NCBI GenBank assembly: GCA_019739335.1
Contig: CP073261.1
Coordinates: 558,001-622,000 of the forward strand
DNA length: 64,000 bases
Direction: 5' to 3'
Origin: Erythrobacter sp.
GTDB taxonomy: Bacteria > Pseudomonadota > Alphaproteobacteria > Sphingomonadales > Sphingomonadaceae
Positions within the stretch are counted from its first letter, which is position 1; every line of letters starts with the position of its first letter. Positions 1 through 8,020 of the stretch are shown here, piece after piece. The position numbers and the translations under genes were made by a program. The notes beneath the pieces were generated by a model, which was not told the DNA's origin, did no database searches, and saw nothing but the letters and a program-made list of their open reading frames with translations.

Positions 1-21
1 AACGGAAATAGGGGAAGCGGG

Positions 22-43
22 ACCCCGGCTCGGAGGCCGGGGT
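22..43. terminator. GC-rich hairpin downstream of serC
   Basis: A perfect 8-bp stem (ACCCCGGC pairs with GCCGGGGT) with a 6-nt loop lies 25 bp past the serC stop codon. No T-tract follows on the reverse strand, so it may be an intergenic processing or attenuation hairpin before the next gene rather than a true intrinsic terminator. Confidence 0.4.
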
Positions 44-67
44 GACGCAACAGTTGGCGCGAGCGGC

Positions 68-1229
68 CTAAAGCCGTCCGGCCTTGAGCTCTTCGTAGGC
101 CCATTCGATCCACGGCAGCAGGCGCTTGATGTCCTCCTGCTCGAGGCTCCCGCCGCACCAGATGCGCAGGGACGGCGGGGCATCGCGGTAGCCGTTGAAA
201 TCGTAGCCGATGTCCATTTTCTCGAGCGTTCCGGCGATCTTCTTCGGCACCGCGGCCTGGTCCTCGGCAGAGAGGCTTTCGTACCAGTCACCCTGGAACA
301 CCATGCACACGCCGGTGTTGGTGCGCAGCGCCGGATCGGCAACCATGTTGCGCAACCACGGCGTGGACTCGATCCAGTCGGTCACGATCTTGGCATTGGC
401 GTCGGCACGCGCGAACATCGCGTGGCGACCGCCAATCGACTGCGCCCATTCGAGCGCCCAGATGTAATCCTCGGTCGCCAGCATCGAGGGCGTGTTGATC
501 GTCGCCCCTTCGAAGATCGCGCGATCCACCTTGCCGCCCTTCTTCAGGCGGAACAGCTTGGGCAGCGGCCACTCGGGATCGTAGCTTTCGATCCGCTCGA
601 CCGCCTTGGGGCTGAGGATCAGCATCCCGTGCTGCGCTTCCGAGCCGAGCACCTTCTGCCACGAGTAGGTGGTAGCATCGAGCTTCGCCCAGTCCATCTC
701 CTGCGCGAAGACGGCGCTGGTGGCATCGTTGATCGTCACCCCGGCGCGGCCCGGCGCGAGCCAATCGGTATTGGCGATCTTCGCGCCCGAAGTGGTACCG
801 TTCCAGGTGAAGACGACATCGTTTTCCTGCGGCACCTGCGTCAGGTCGGGAATGTCACCGTAATCGGCGTTGAGGACCTGCAGGTCCTTCAATTTCAACT
901 GCTTGACCGCATCCTGGATCCAGACGTTGCCGAAGCTTTCCCAGGCCGCGACGGTGGCAGGGCCTGCGCCGAGCATCGTCCACATCGCGCATTCGAGCGC
1001 GCCGGTATCCGAACCGGGCATGATGCCGACGAGGTAATCCTCGGGCACACCGAGCAATTCCTTGCTCAGGTCGATCGCGTATTTGAGGCGGCTCTTGGGG
1101 TAGCTGGCGCGGTGCGAGCGACCTAGGCTGCGGGTGTCGAGCTTGTCGAGAGCCCAGCCGGGAGGCTTGCAGGTAGGTCCGGATGAAAAAAAACGGCCGC
1201 TCCGGACGGAGGGCTGGTTGGTCAGTCAT
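68..1229 (-). CDS. serC: Phosphoserine aminotransferase SerC, reading frame broken by an 8-A homopolymer
   Basis: This is a PLP enzyme that converts 3-phosphohydroxypyruvate and glutamate to phosphoserine in serine biosynthesis; it may also act in pyridoxine synthesis. The ATG at 1227-1229 opens MTDQPALRPERPFF, the usual SerC N-terminus, but the frame is lost in the T8 run (A8 on the plus strand, 1186-1193). Past that run the +1 frame reads SGPTCKPPGWALDKLDTRSL and continues into a continuous 329-codon frame with TWNGTTSG and SYSWQKVLG-type motifs (TYSWQKVLGSEAQHG here). The PLP lysine is about K192 of the repaired protein. With seven T instead of eight the gene gives a normal 386-residue SerC. 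The cause could be an assembly or sequencing error, a recent mutation, or slippage at the run. The identity is certain; the break is seen directly. Confidence 0.9.
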
Positions 1230-1234
1230 GTATT

Positions 1235-1289
1235 CTCTCCTTGCAGAGAGCTCGCGCGGCGTTGGGACCGCGTGGCCCGCAGCGGCCCC
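1235..1289 (-). promoter_or_regulatory. serC 5' leader with two hairpins, the proximal one covering the ribosome binding site
   Basis: Read on the reverse strand, the leader has a distal stem (GGGGCCGC with GCGGTCCC, 1289-1282 and 1271-1264, 8 bp with one G-U pair). A proximal stem follows (CTCTC TGCAAG GAGAG, 1250-1235) that contains the AAGGAG Shine-Dalgarno sequence, 7 nt from the serC ATG. A two-hairpin 'serC' RNA motif is known from leaders of alphaproteobacterial serC genes; membership of this leader in that family is an inference from position and shape. Confidence 0.5.
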
Positions 1290-1361
1290 TAGAGACGTTC
1301 ATGCCTGAGTCAAAGGTTACTTGCGAAACGATCAACCGTTCCGGAAATGGTTTCAGCGATG

Positions 1362-1393
1362 TTAACCATAGCTACGGGAACGGCCTTAACCAT
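1362..1393 (+). promoter_or_regulatory. Two TTAACCAT CtrA-like boxes
   Basis: Identical TTAACCAT octamers lie at 1362-1369 and 1386-1393, 24 bp apart and just upstream of the ATG at 1415. TTAACCAT resembles the half-site form of the CtrA cell-cycle regulator box known in Alphaproteobacteria. Binding is inferred. Confidence 0.4.
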
Positions 1394-1414
1394 TGTAAGT
1401 GCAGGTAACGTGCC

Positions 1415-2137
1415 ATGAAACACGCCAGCTTCCTCGCTCTCATTAGCCTCGCCCTGACAGGCTGTTCGGTCCTGCCGCAAGGCAGCGGAGATCGTTCGGA
1501 CTATCGTTCGGCGCACCCGAATCGCAGCAGCGGCCCGGTAAGTTCCGGTCCTGCGGCGCCGCGAATGGCAGCAGCGGTCGTGCCGATGAACGCGAATGCG
1601 GTCCTATGCCTTTCGCAACTCGGATCGGCGGGGGCGCGATTCGATGCCCTGCCCGATCAATACCTCGATCAGGGGTGCAGCACGCTCAACACCGTCCAGA
1701 TGCACGCCTTGCAGGGCGATGGCGGGCCACTGAATGTGAGCAACCTCGGCCCGGTGACCTGCCCGGTCAGCACGGCGTTCGCCGCCTGGGCGCGCTATGG
1801 CGTGGACCGCGCGGCACGGCAGATCTTCGGCACCGGCCTCGCCAGCATCCAGACAATGGGCAGCTACTCCTGCCGCAATGTCGCGGGCACCAGCCGCCGA
1901 TCAGGTCACGCCAGCGCGGCAGCTATAGACATCGGTGGGTTCGTGCTGGAAGACGGACGCCGGATCAGCGTGCAAGCTGGGTGGAACGGCGACGAGCGAG
2001 AGCGCGAATTCCTGCGCACCGTGCAACGCAGCGCCTGCCGCCGCTTCGGAACCGTGCTCGGTCCGGACTACAACGCCGCGCACCGGGACCACTTTCATGT
2101 CGAAGGCGTGATCGAGGGCAATTCGTACTGTCGTTAG
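1415..2137 (+). CDS. Extensin-like C-terminal domain lipoprotein
   Basis: A 240-residue protein with a lipoprotein signal peptide (lipobox LTGC, Cys17) and a low-complexity Ser/Pro/Arg linker to about residue 55. The extensin-like C-terminal domain fills the rest. The domain carries an M15/VanY-like metal constellation: H165 and D172 in SGHASAAAIDIGG, and H223, H226 and H228 in HRDHFHVEG. Cysteines at about 65, 88, 116, 153, 208 and 239 suggest disulfides, fitting a periplasmic location. Proteins of this family are thought to act on peptidoglycan; the exact bond cut is not known from sequence. Two CtrA-like boxes stand just upstream, so cell-cycle control is possible. It converges on the regulator gene downstream with 3 bp between. 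Confidence 0.8.
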   Translation: MKHASFLALISLALTGCSVLPQGSGDRSDYRSAHPNRSSGPVSSGPAAPRMAAAVVPMNANAVLCLSQLGSAGARFDALPDQYLDQGCSTLNTVQMHALQGDGGPLNVSNLGPVTCPVSTAFAAWARYGVDRAARQIFGTGLASIQTMGSYSCRNVAGTSRRSGHASAAAIDIGGFVLEDGRRISVQAGWNGDEREREFLRTVQRSACRRFGTVLGPDYNAAHRDHFHVEGVIEGNSYCR

Positions 2138-2140
2138 CTT

Positions 2141-2857
2141 TCAGCCTGCGCGCAGTGAGGTGGAAAGAGTCACTTCCTCCGGAACAACTTGGCCGTTTTG
2201 AAATCGGCCCTGCGTGCCACTGCCCGCATCCCTCCCTTCCGAATCGGTGCTTTCGCGCAGGCCCGCCTCTAGTCGCATCCGCACTGCATCGGCGGCGTGC
2301 GTAGCACCCAGCTTGTCCATCATGTTGGCGCGATGGATTTCGACCGTGCGTGGACTGATAGCGAGTTCGCGAGCGATCGCCTTGTTAGAACATCCCTCGC
2401 TCAGCCAATCGAGCACCTCGCGTTCGCGGCGCGAGAGAACCGCAATCCGGCGGCGAGCATCGATCAGGCGGCGGCGCGCTTCGGCATGGCGTCCGGCATC
2501 GGAGTGATAATGCGCCACCATCCGCCGCAATTCGCTTTCGGTAAGCGGCAGCGTCAGGAAATCGAGCGCGCCGGACTGGATCGCCTGCACGACCTCCTCG
2601 ATCCCCGGCTCCTCACTGGCAGCCACCAGCGGGATCCAGATACCGTTATCCGCAAAGACCTCCAGCAATCCTGCAATGCCGTGTTCCACCACATCATCCG
2701 ACGCGATCACCACGCCTTCCTGCGGCGGCCGGTCGAGCAATTCGACCAGGTCGGAATAGACTTCCGCATGGTGCCCCATCGTTAAAACCAGCCGCGACTG
2801 GGAGGCCCGTGACCGGCTGTCGCCGCCCACGATATGCATGGTGATACGTTGTTCCAT
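2141..2857 (-). CDS. FixJ-family response regulator with degenerate receiver and LuxR-type HTH
   Basis: A 238-residue regulator. Residues 1-125 resemble a FixJ receiver: D54-D55 align with the phospho-acceptor region and QSGALDFLTLPL resembles the 'AGAVDFIEKPF' switch segment. The conserved Lys of that segment is Leu here and the N-terminal acidic pair is reduced, so phosphorylation control is doubtful. Residues about 138-200 form a clear LuxR/GerE HTH (LSRREREVLDWLSEGCSNKA, then SPRTVEIHRANMMDKLGA). The tail of about 35 residues looks disordered. No sensor kinase is adjacent. An 18-bp perfect palindrome lies about 36 bp upstream of the start and could be its own operator. Confidence 0.8.
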   Translation of the reverse strand: MEQRITMHIVGGDSRSRASQSRLVLTMGHHAEVYSDLVELLDRPPQEGVVIASDDVVEHGIAGLLEVFADNGIWIPLVAASEEPGIEEVVQAIQSGALDFLTLPLTESELRRMVAHYHSDAGRHAEARRRLIDARRRIAVLSRREREVLDWLSEGCSNKAIARELAISPRTVEIHRANMMDKLGATHAADAVRMRLEAGLRESTDSEGRDAGSGTQGRFQNGQVVPEEVTLSTSLRAG

Positions 2858-2892
2858 GCTGCTGATTCTGGAGGATAATTATGCGGATAGCA

Positions 2893-2910
2893 TTCCGTAG
2901 AACTACGGAA
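2893..2910. promoter_or_regulatory. Perfect palindrome TTCCGTAG-AA-CTACGGAA upstream of the LuxR-type regulator
   Basis: Two 8-bp arms separated by AA lie 36 bp upstream of the regulator's ATG. A further half-site CTACGG sits at 2944-2949. Size and symmetry fit a dimeric LuxR-family operator, suggesting autoregulation (inference). Confidence 0.45.
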
Positions 2911-3060
2911 ACCCACCTATAGCACGGGGAAAACCCCGCAAAACTACGGTTTTCAGGCGAAAATAAATCTCCGCATTGGACCTATCGCGCAAATATCGGG
3001 CTTCACGCCGGCCTTGCCGCCTGCATGTGCATGGAATCTCGGTGGTTTTACTGAGGGATT

Positions 3061-3819
3061 TTACGTAGCCTTCCGCGTCGCCTGAAAAAAGCTGTAATCC
3101 GGCAGCGAGTGGAAAGCGCGGCGCAAGGCGTCACCCCAGCTGCTCGAAATGGCGTCGAAATAGGGATCGCCATGCTCGATCCGCCGTTCATGTAACGGAG
3201 CGAAAGTGTCACGCTCCACCACCAGCAGATCCAGCGGCAGACCGACCGATAGATTGGCCTTCAGCGTAGAATCGAAGCTCACCATCAGCAGCTTCACAGC
3301 ATCTTCGAAGCTCATGGCCCGATCATATCCGCGAAGGATGATCGGGCGCCCGTACTTGGTTTCACCGATCTGGAAAAACGGCGTGTCGAAGCTGGCTTCG
3401 ATGAAATTGCCTTCAGGATAGACCATGAACAGGCGCGGCTCCATGCCCCTGATCTGGCCCGCAAGGATGATCGACGCGGTAAAGCGGCCCTTGCCCGCGG
3501 GCCCGTTATCCTCCTGCGTGCTGACCACCACTTCACGCAGCAGCTTGCCGGTCTCCACCGCTACCTGGAACATGCTGGGGAGTTCCAGCAGCCCATGCTG
3601 GCGTTCCTCCGGAGCCTTCGAACGTTCCTCCAGTTGGCTGATTACCGCCTGGGTGGTAGCCAGGTTGCCTGCCGTCATCACCGAGATGATCCGCTCCCCC
3701 GGCACCGTCCATGTGAACATCTTGCGAAATACGGATATGTTGTCGACGCCCGAATTTGTCCGGGTGTCGCTCATGAGGACGAGGCCCTTGTCGAGCACCA
3801 TGCCAACGCAATAGGTCAT
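3061..3819 (-). CDS. Anbu-type proteasome-like peptidase
   Basis: A 252-residue Ntn hydrolase of the proteasome superfamily, 'ancestral beta-subunit' (Anbu) type. The ATG at 3819 gives MTYCVGMVLDKGLVLMSDTR. Removal of Met exposes a Thr nucleophile at position 2; D18 (MSDTR) and K33 (VFRKMF) complete the usual Thr1/Asp17/Lys33 pattern, allowing one residue of offset. No propeptide is present, as is usual for Anbu. The open frame runs further upstream but that sequence overlaps the transglutaminase gene out of frame and is not homologous. It is the last gene of a four-gene reverse operon with ATP-grasp, alpha-E and transglutaminase proteins, a known conserved neighbourhood whose substrate is unknown. 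Confidence 0.9.
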   Translation of the reverse strand: MTYCVGMVLDKGLVLMSDTRTNSGVDNISVFRKMFTWTVPGERIISVMTAGNLATTQAVISQLEERSKAPEERQHGLLELPSMFQVAVETGKLLREVVVSTQEDNGPAGKGRFTASIILAGQIRGMEPRLFMVYPEGNFIEASFDTPFFQIGETKYGRPIILRGYDRAMSFEDAVKLLMVSFDSTLKANLSVGLPLDLLVVERDTFAPLHERRIEHGDPYFDAISSSWGDALRRAFHSLPDYSFFQATRKAT

Positions 3820-3862
3820 GGGATAAATCCTACAGCGGTCGCAGCACGGCGCAAGGCGCGCG

Positions 3863-4681
3863 CTACTGCTGGTCCACCATTTGTTGCTCAACCGCCAGAT
3901 CGACAGAGAGATCTTCCGCCTGCGCGCCGAAGCTGATGCCGGTGATCGGCGCCGCATCGCGATAGTCACGGCCCGTCGCCACGCGGACATAGCGCGGATC
4001 GGGACTGATGCCGTTGGAAATGTCGAACCCGACCCAGCCCAGCCCCTGCACATGCGCTTCGGCCCAGGCGTGGGTGGCTTCCTGATCGATCCGATCGTTC
4101 ATCATCAGATAGCCGCTTACATAGCGTGCCGGAACTTCGAGGCTGCGCGCTGCGGCGATGAAGATATGCGCATGATCCTGACAAACCCCGCTGCCCTTCG
4201 ACACCGCTTCTTCGGCCGTGGTGTTCACCCCGCTGGTGCCGGTGCGGTATTCGACCTGTTCGCGGATCAGGTTCGAAAGATTGTGCAGCGTGTCGACCAT
4301 TCCCGTTTCGCTACGCTCGACCTGCGCGATCAGCGCCCGGATTTTCGGCCCCGGTCGGGTCAAGGGTGTGCGGCCGAGGAAAGCCCAAAGCGGCAAATGC
4401 CCGGCATGATGGCCGATCACTCCGGCATTGTCCTCTGTATCCACCCGGCCGTGGCAGGTAACAACAACCTGCGTCGCCCCTTCCTCCACCGAAACCAGCG
4501 TGACATGGTTGAAATTCTGGTCGTCGTAGGAAAGCTCCTCGCGAGCGCCGGTGAATTCCATGGCCCAGTCGACGATTTTCTGACCCTGCGTTTCCTTGGG
4601 CGTCAGCCGCAGCCGCTGGACCCCGTGAGCAACGGGCTCGGCAAAGCGGTAGCTGGTGGTATGGCGGATGGCGAGGCGCAT
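3863..4681 (-). CDS. Transglutaminase-like cysteine protease of the Anbu operon
   Basis: A 272-residue cytoplasmic protein with an N-terminal beta-rich transglutaminase N domain (MRLAIRHTTSYRF, residues 1-110) and a transglutaminase core. The triad is visible: C167 in KGSGVCQDHAHIF, H204 in EATHAWAEAHV and D220 in GWVGFDIS. Such bacterial enzymes are usually peptidases or amidases rather than crosslinkers. The ATG at 4681 follows AAGGAG at good spacing; a longer open frame upstream lies over the alpha-E gene and is rejected. It starts 20 bp after alpha-E ends and ends 43 bp before anbu starts. Confidence 0.88.
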   Translation of the reverse strand: MRLAIRHTTSYRFAEPVAHGVQRLRLTPKETQGQKIVDWAMEFTGAREELSYDDQNFNHVTLVSVEEGATQVVVTCHGRVDTEDNAGVIGHHAGHLPLWAFLGRTPLTRPGPKIRALIAQVERSETGMVDTLHNLSNLIREQVEYRTGTSGVNTTAEEAVSKGSGVCQDHAHIFIAAARSLEVPARYVSGYLMMNDRIDQEATHAWAEAHVQGLGWVGFDISNGISPDPRYVRVATGRDYRDAAPITGISFGAQAEDLSVDLAVEQQMVDQQ

Positions 4682-4701
4682 GGTTCCTGTTCTCCTTCCG
4701 C

Positions 4702-5646
4702 TTAAGATACAAATCGGTAATCGGTGGCGATTGCGCCGGCCAATTCCTGATTGCCGGCGATGAATTGGATCAGGAACTCGTGCAGCCCCTGTTCGAACAC
4801 ATCCTCCACGGTCTTGTCGTTCAGGCGCAGGTCGGCCGCGCGCATGCATTCGTGCGCCTGTCCTTCCGCCCCGTGCAGCCGCGCCAGTTCAGTCAGGTTC
4901 TCGCGTGCGGCCGCATAGCAGAACACCAGGCTGCGCGGGAACCGTTTGTCGAGTATGAGAAAGTCGGCGATCGAGCGGGCGTCCATTCGCCCGGCATTGA
5001 GCCAGCGGTAGGCGCGTTCCGCCGATAGCGAGCGCAGCACGTTGTCCCATTGACCCGTGTCGAGCGGGGTGCCGACGTATGACAGCGATGGCAGCAGCAG
5101 ATAGTACTTCACATCGAGAATACGCGAGGTGTTGTCTGCCCGTTCCAGAAAGGTGCCGAGCCGGGCGAAGCAATAGGTCTCGTTGCGCAGCATCGATCCG
5201 TGTGTGGCCCCGCGCGCCAGCGTGCTTTCGCGCCGGATCGCGCCGAGCGCGAGGTTGAGATTGCTTTCGCGCACCGGGCGGGCGAGCAGATCGCGTAGCG
5301 TCATCCAGCCCTCGTTGATCGCTTCCCACACTTCCAGCGTGATCGCCGAGCGGCAGGCGCGGGCATTGATCCGCGCGCGTTCCACCATCGACAGCACGCT
5401 TTCGGGATTGTTCTTCGATCGCAGCACGAAATCGCACACATGCGCGCCAGCATAATCGTCGTAGGTCGCTTCGTAGGCGCGGCGCAAGCCCAGCGTGGTC
5501 AGCACCGAGCGCCATTCCTGCACTGCGGTGTCCGAACGGCGGGTCAACGTCATCCTGTGCCCCGCTTCGAGCAGGCGTGCAGTATTCTCCGCCCGTTCGA
5601 GATAGCGGTACATCCAGAAGATGCCGTTGGCGACGCGGCCTAGCAT
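4702..5646 (-). CDS. Alpha-E domain protein of the Anbu/ATP-grasp operon
   Basis: A 314-residue all-alpha protein that opens MLGRVANGIFWMYRYLERAE, the hallmark of the alpha-E family (DUF403). Family members travel with circularly permuted ATP-grasp proteins and transglutaminases, and are proposed to take part in peptide-bond formation or a peptide-tagging cycle; no activity is proven. The ATG at 5646 has GAGG at about 10 nt; a TTG at 5655 in the same frame would add MSP and is less likely. The start lies 12 bp past the ATP-grasp stop, so the two are almost certainly co-transcribed. Confidence 0.87.
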   Translation of the reverse strand: MLGRVANGIFWMYRYLERAENTARLLEAGHRMTLTRRSDTAVQEWRSVLTTLGLRRAYEATYDDYAGAHVCDFVLRSKNNPESVLSMVERARINARACRSAITLEVWEAINEGWMTLRDLLARPVRESNLNLALGAIRRESTLARGATHGSMLRNETYCFARLGTFLERADNTSRILDVKYYLLLPSLSYVGTPLDTGQWDNVLRSLSAERAYRWLNAGRMDARSIADFLILDKRFPRSLVFCYAAARENLTELARLHGAEGQAHECMRAADLRLNDKTVEDVFEQGLHEFLIQFIAGNQELAGAIATDYRFVS

Positions 5647-5658
5647 GGGCGACAAGCC

Positions 5659-7089
5659 TCAGTCATCGAGCACCCAGCTATCCTTGGTCCCGCCGCCCTG
5701 GCTCGAATTGACCACCAGCGAACCCTTCTTCAGCGCCACCCGCGTCAGCCCGCCGGGAGTGATGTCCACCCCGTCGGGCGAACACAGCACATAGGGGCGC
5801 AGGTCGACATGGCGGGGGGAGAGGCCGCTCTTGGTGAAGATCGGGCAGGTGGAGAGCGCCAGCGTCGGCTGGGCGATATAATTGTCAGGGTTGGCTTCCA
5901 GCTTGGCGCGAAAAGCCGCGATCTCCTTTTTCGACGATGTTGGCCCGATCAACATGCCGTAACCGCCCGACCCGTGGACTTCCTTCACCACCAGCTGTTC
6001 GAGATTGGCGAGCACATATTTCAGGCTGTCGGGATCGGCGCAGCGCCAGGTATCCACATTAGGCAACAGCGCCCTTTCGCCGGTATAGAACTCGACGATA
6101 TCGGGCATGAACGAATAGATCGCCTTGTCGTCCGCCACCCCGGTTCCCGGCGCATTGGCGATGGTGATCCTTCCCGCGCGGTAGACATCCATGATCCCCG
6201 GGATGCCGAGCACGCTGGCAGGATTGAAGGTGAGCGGATCGAGGAAATCGTCATCGACCCGACGGTACAGTACATGCACCGGGCGGAAGCCGACCGTGGT
6301 GCGCATCTGTACCTGCCCATCCACTACCCGCAGATCGCTGCCCTCCACCAGTTCGGCCCCCATCTGGTCGGCGAGGAAGGCGTGTTCGTAATAGGCCGAA
6401 TTGTAGATGCCGGGAGTGAGGACGGCGATATTCGGCTTGTCCGGTGCGCCTTCAGGAGCGCAGGCGGCAAGGCTTTTTGCAAGGCGGCGCGGGTAATCGG
6501 AGACCGGACGGACATTCACCGTGCTGAACAGTTCCGGGAACATCGCCATCATTGTTTCGCGGTTTTCCAGCATATAGGAAACGCCGCTGGGAGTGCGGGC
6601 ATTGTCTTCCAGCACCAGGAAGTCGTCCGGTCCGGTGCGCACCAGATCGATGCCGGTGATATGGGTATAGACCCCGCCCGGAGGCGTGAAGCCGACCATC
6701 TGCGGCAGCCACGCGGCATTGTTACGAAACAGCCTTTCGGGCAGGCGGCCCGAACGGATGATTTCCTGACGGTGGTAGAGATCGTGCATGAAAGCGTTGA
6801 GTGCCCGCACCCGCTGCTCGATCCCGCGCGAAAGCCGCCGCCATTCGGCTGCGGTGATGATGCGCGGCACCATGTCGAACGGGATCAGCCGCTCCTCGGC
6901 ATCATCCTCGCCATAGACGTTGAAGGTGATACCGGTCTTGCGGAAGAAGCTTTCGGCCTCGAAATTCTTGCGCCGCATCGCGCCGTCGTCCTGCTCGGAC
7001 AACCACTGGACATATCCGCGATAGGCCGGGCGCACGGACCCATCCGGCGCATGCATTTCATCGAATTTCGGCTCTTCCGGCGCGGCCAT
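5659..7089 (-). CDS. Circularly permuted ATP-grasp type 2 protein
   Basis: A 476-residue protein of the circularly permuted ATP-grasp family (former DUF404/DUF407). Typical stretches include FEAESFFRKTGITFNVYGED, RALNAFMHDLYHRQEIIRSG, LVLEDNARTPSGVSYMLENR (metal and ATP site) and VVKEVHGSGGYGMLIGP. Related enzymes form peptide bonds between a carboxylate and an amine with ATP. The first gene of the operon with alpha-E, transglutaminase and Anbu; 70 bp separates it from the alpha/beta hydrolase upstream on the same strand, so a longer transcript is possible. The substrate is unknown; an amidoligase making a small peptide product or tag is the leading family proposal. Confidence 0.9.
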   Translation of the reverse strand: MAAPEEPKFDEMHAPDGSVRPAYRGYVQWLSEQDDGAMRRKNFEAESFFRKTGITFNVYGEDDAEERLIPFDMVPRIITAAEWRRLSRGIEQRVRALNAFMHDLYHRQEIIRSGRLPERLFRNNAAWLPQMVGFTPPGGVYTHITGIDLVRTGPDDFLVLEDNARTPSGVSYMLENRETMMAMFPELFSTVNVRPVSDYPRRLAKSLAACAPEGAPDKPNIAVLTPGIYNSAYYEHAFLADQMGAELVEGSDLRVVDGQVQMRTTVGFRPVHVLYRRVDDDFLDPLTFNPASVLGIPGIMDVYRAGRITIANAPGTGVADDKAIYSFMPDIVEFYTGERALLPNVDTWRCADPDSLKYVLANLEQLVVKEVHGSGGYGMLIGPTSSKKEIAAFRAKLEANPDNYIAQPTLALSTCPIFTKSGLSPRHVDLRPYVLCSPDGVDITPGGLTRVALKKGSLVVNSSQGGGTKDSWVLDD

Positions 7090-7159
7090 GGATCCCCTTG
7101 TGCCGCCAGCGAGACAGAATCATTCCATTTCGCAGGTGCAGCAACACTGTAACAAAGGT

Positions 7160-7954
7160 TCAGCCGTCGTCTAGTTCCCTTGTGAGCGCCATGATGCAAT
7201 CGGGGGCAGTGGGGAAACCGAGGTGGGTGCAGCGCAGCGCCACTGCCCGGTCGCGCTCGTCTGGGCGGCCACAAGCGGCGCGGCGCGAGATCACCCCGTC
7301 GCGCGGGCTCCAGAATGCTATCGTCTCGACCGGCGGCTTGGCATTGAGCTGTGCGTCGATGGGGGGGCGCTCAACCGGATGTCCCGCCACCAGTTGGTAC
7401 GCACGCCAGGCATTGTTCGAATAAGGCGTGTGACTGAAGGGCGAACCCATGGTGATGACCTTGGCAATGCAACCGGGCTGCAACTTGGCGACTTCACGCG
7501 CCATTACCCCGCCCAGGCTCCAGCCGATCAGCACTACCTTCTGCCCGTAACGCTCGTGCACCGCACAAATACGCTGCGCGAGCAGTTCGAGCGTATCTTC
7601 ATTGGGACCAAGGTTATGGCCCAGCTTCCATTCCTTGACCTTATGCCCGGCGCGCTCGAGCTGGCTGGCCAGATATCGCAGGCGGCTGGGGCCGGTGGCG
7701 AAGCCGGGAAGCAGGATGACGACACGCGGATTGGCAGCACGCTGGATCGGGAGCGGCGGGCGCAGGCGGCGCTGCAACGGCTCGAGCACTGCGCCAAGTT
7801 CGGCGTAGAACAGCCGCAGCGGCGGGGCGTGGGCCTCGCTTGGCCTGGCTCCGCGCAACAGGCTTAGCCTCCGTAGCACGGTATCCCCGAGAGCGCCGAC
7901 ATTGCGGCGCAAGCGGTCCACCGGGTTGTGCAGTTCGGGTTGGAGCGACGACAT
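7160..7954 (-). CDS. Cytoplasmic alpha/beta-hydrolase (lipase/esterase-like)
   Basis: A 264-residue protein with no signal peptide. From residue 77 it has an alpha/beta-hydrolase core: strand and oxyanion loop VVILLPGFATG, nucleophile elbow GWSLGG (S146), probable acid D219 in WSPRDGVIS and probable base H244 in CTHLGF. The lid region after the elbow carries SPFSHTPYSNN. The substrate is unknown; the pattern fits a PGAP1/lipase-type esterase. It lies directly upstream of the Anbu operon on the same strand, but whether it belongs functionally is unclear. Confidence 0.75.
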   Translation of the reverse strand: MSSLQPELHNPVDRLRRNVGALGDTVLRRLSLLRGARPSEAHAPPLRLFYAELGAVLEPLQRRLRPPLPIQRAANPRVVILLPGFATGPSRLRYLASQLERAGHKVKEWKLGHNLGPNEDTLELLAQRICAVHERYGQKVVLIGWSLGGVMAREVAKLQPGCIAKVITMGSPFSHTPYSNNAWRAYQLVAGHPVERPPIDAQLNAKPPVETIAFWSPRDGVISRRAACGRPDERDRAVALRCTHLGFPTAPDCIMALTRELDDG

Positions 7955-8020
7955 AATGTGACAGTTAGATGAAAAGGGCTGACAATCAACTTAACGCAGG
8001 AGACTGTCATAGTTCCGTCA

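Noticed and set aside
422-1126. Long plus-strand open frame over serC
   Set aside because: It is antisense to SerC, with an Arg-rich composition and no homology; a high-GC shadow.
3819-4053. Upstream extension of the anbu frame
   Set aside because: It lies over the transglutaminase gene out of frame and would bury the N-terminal Thr nucleophile.
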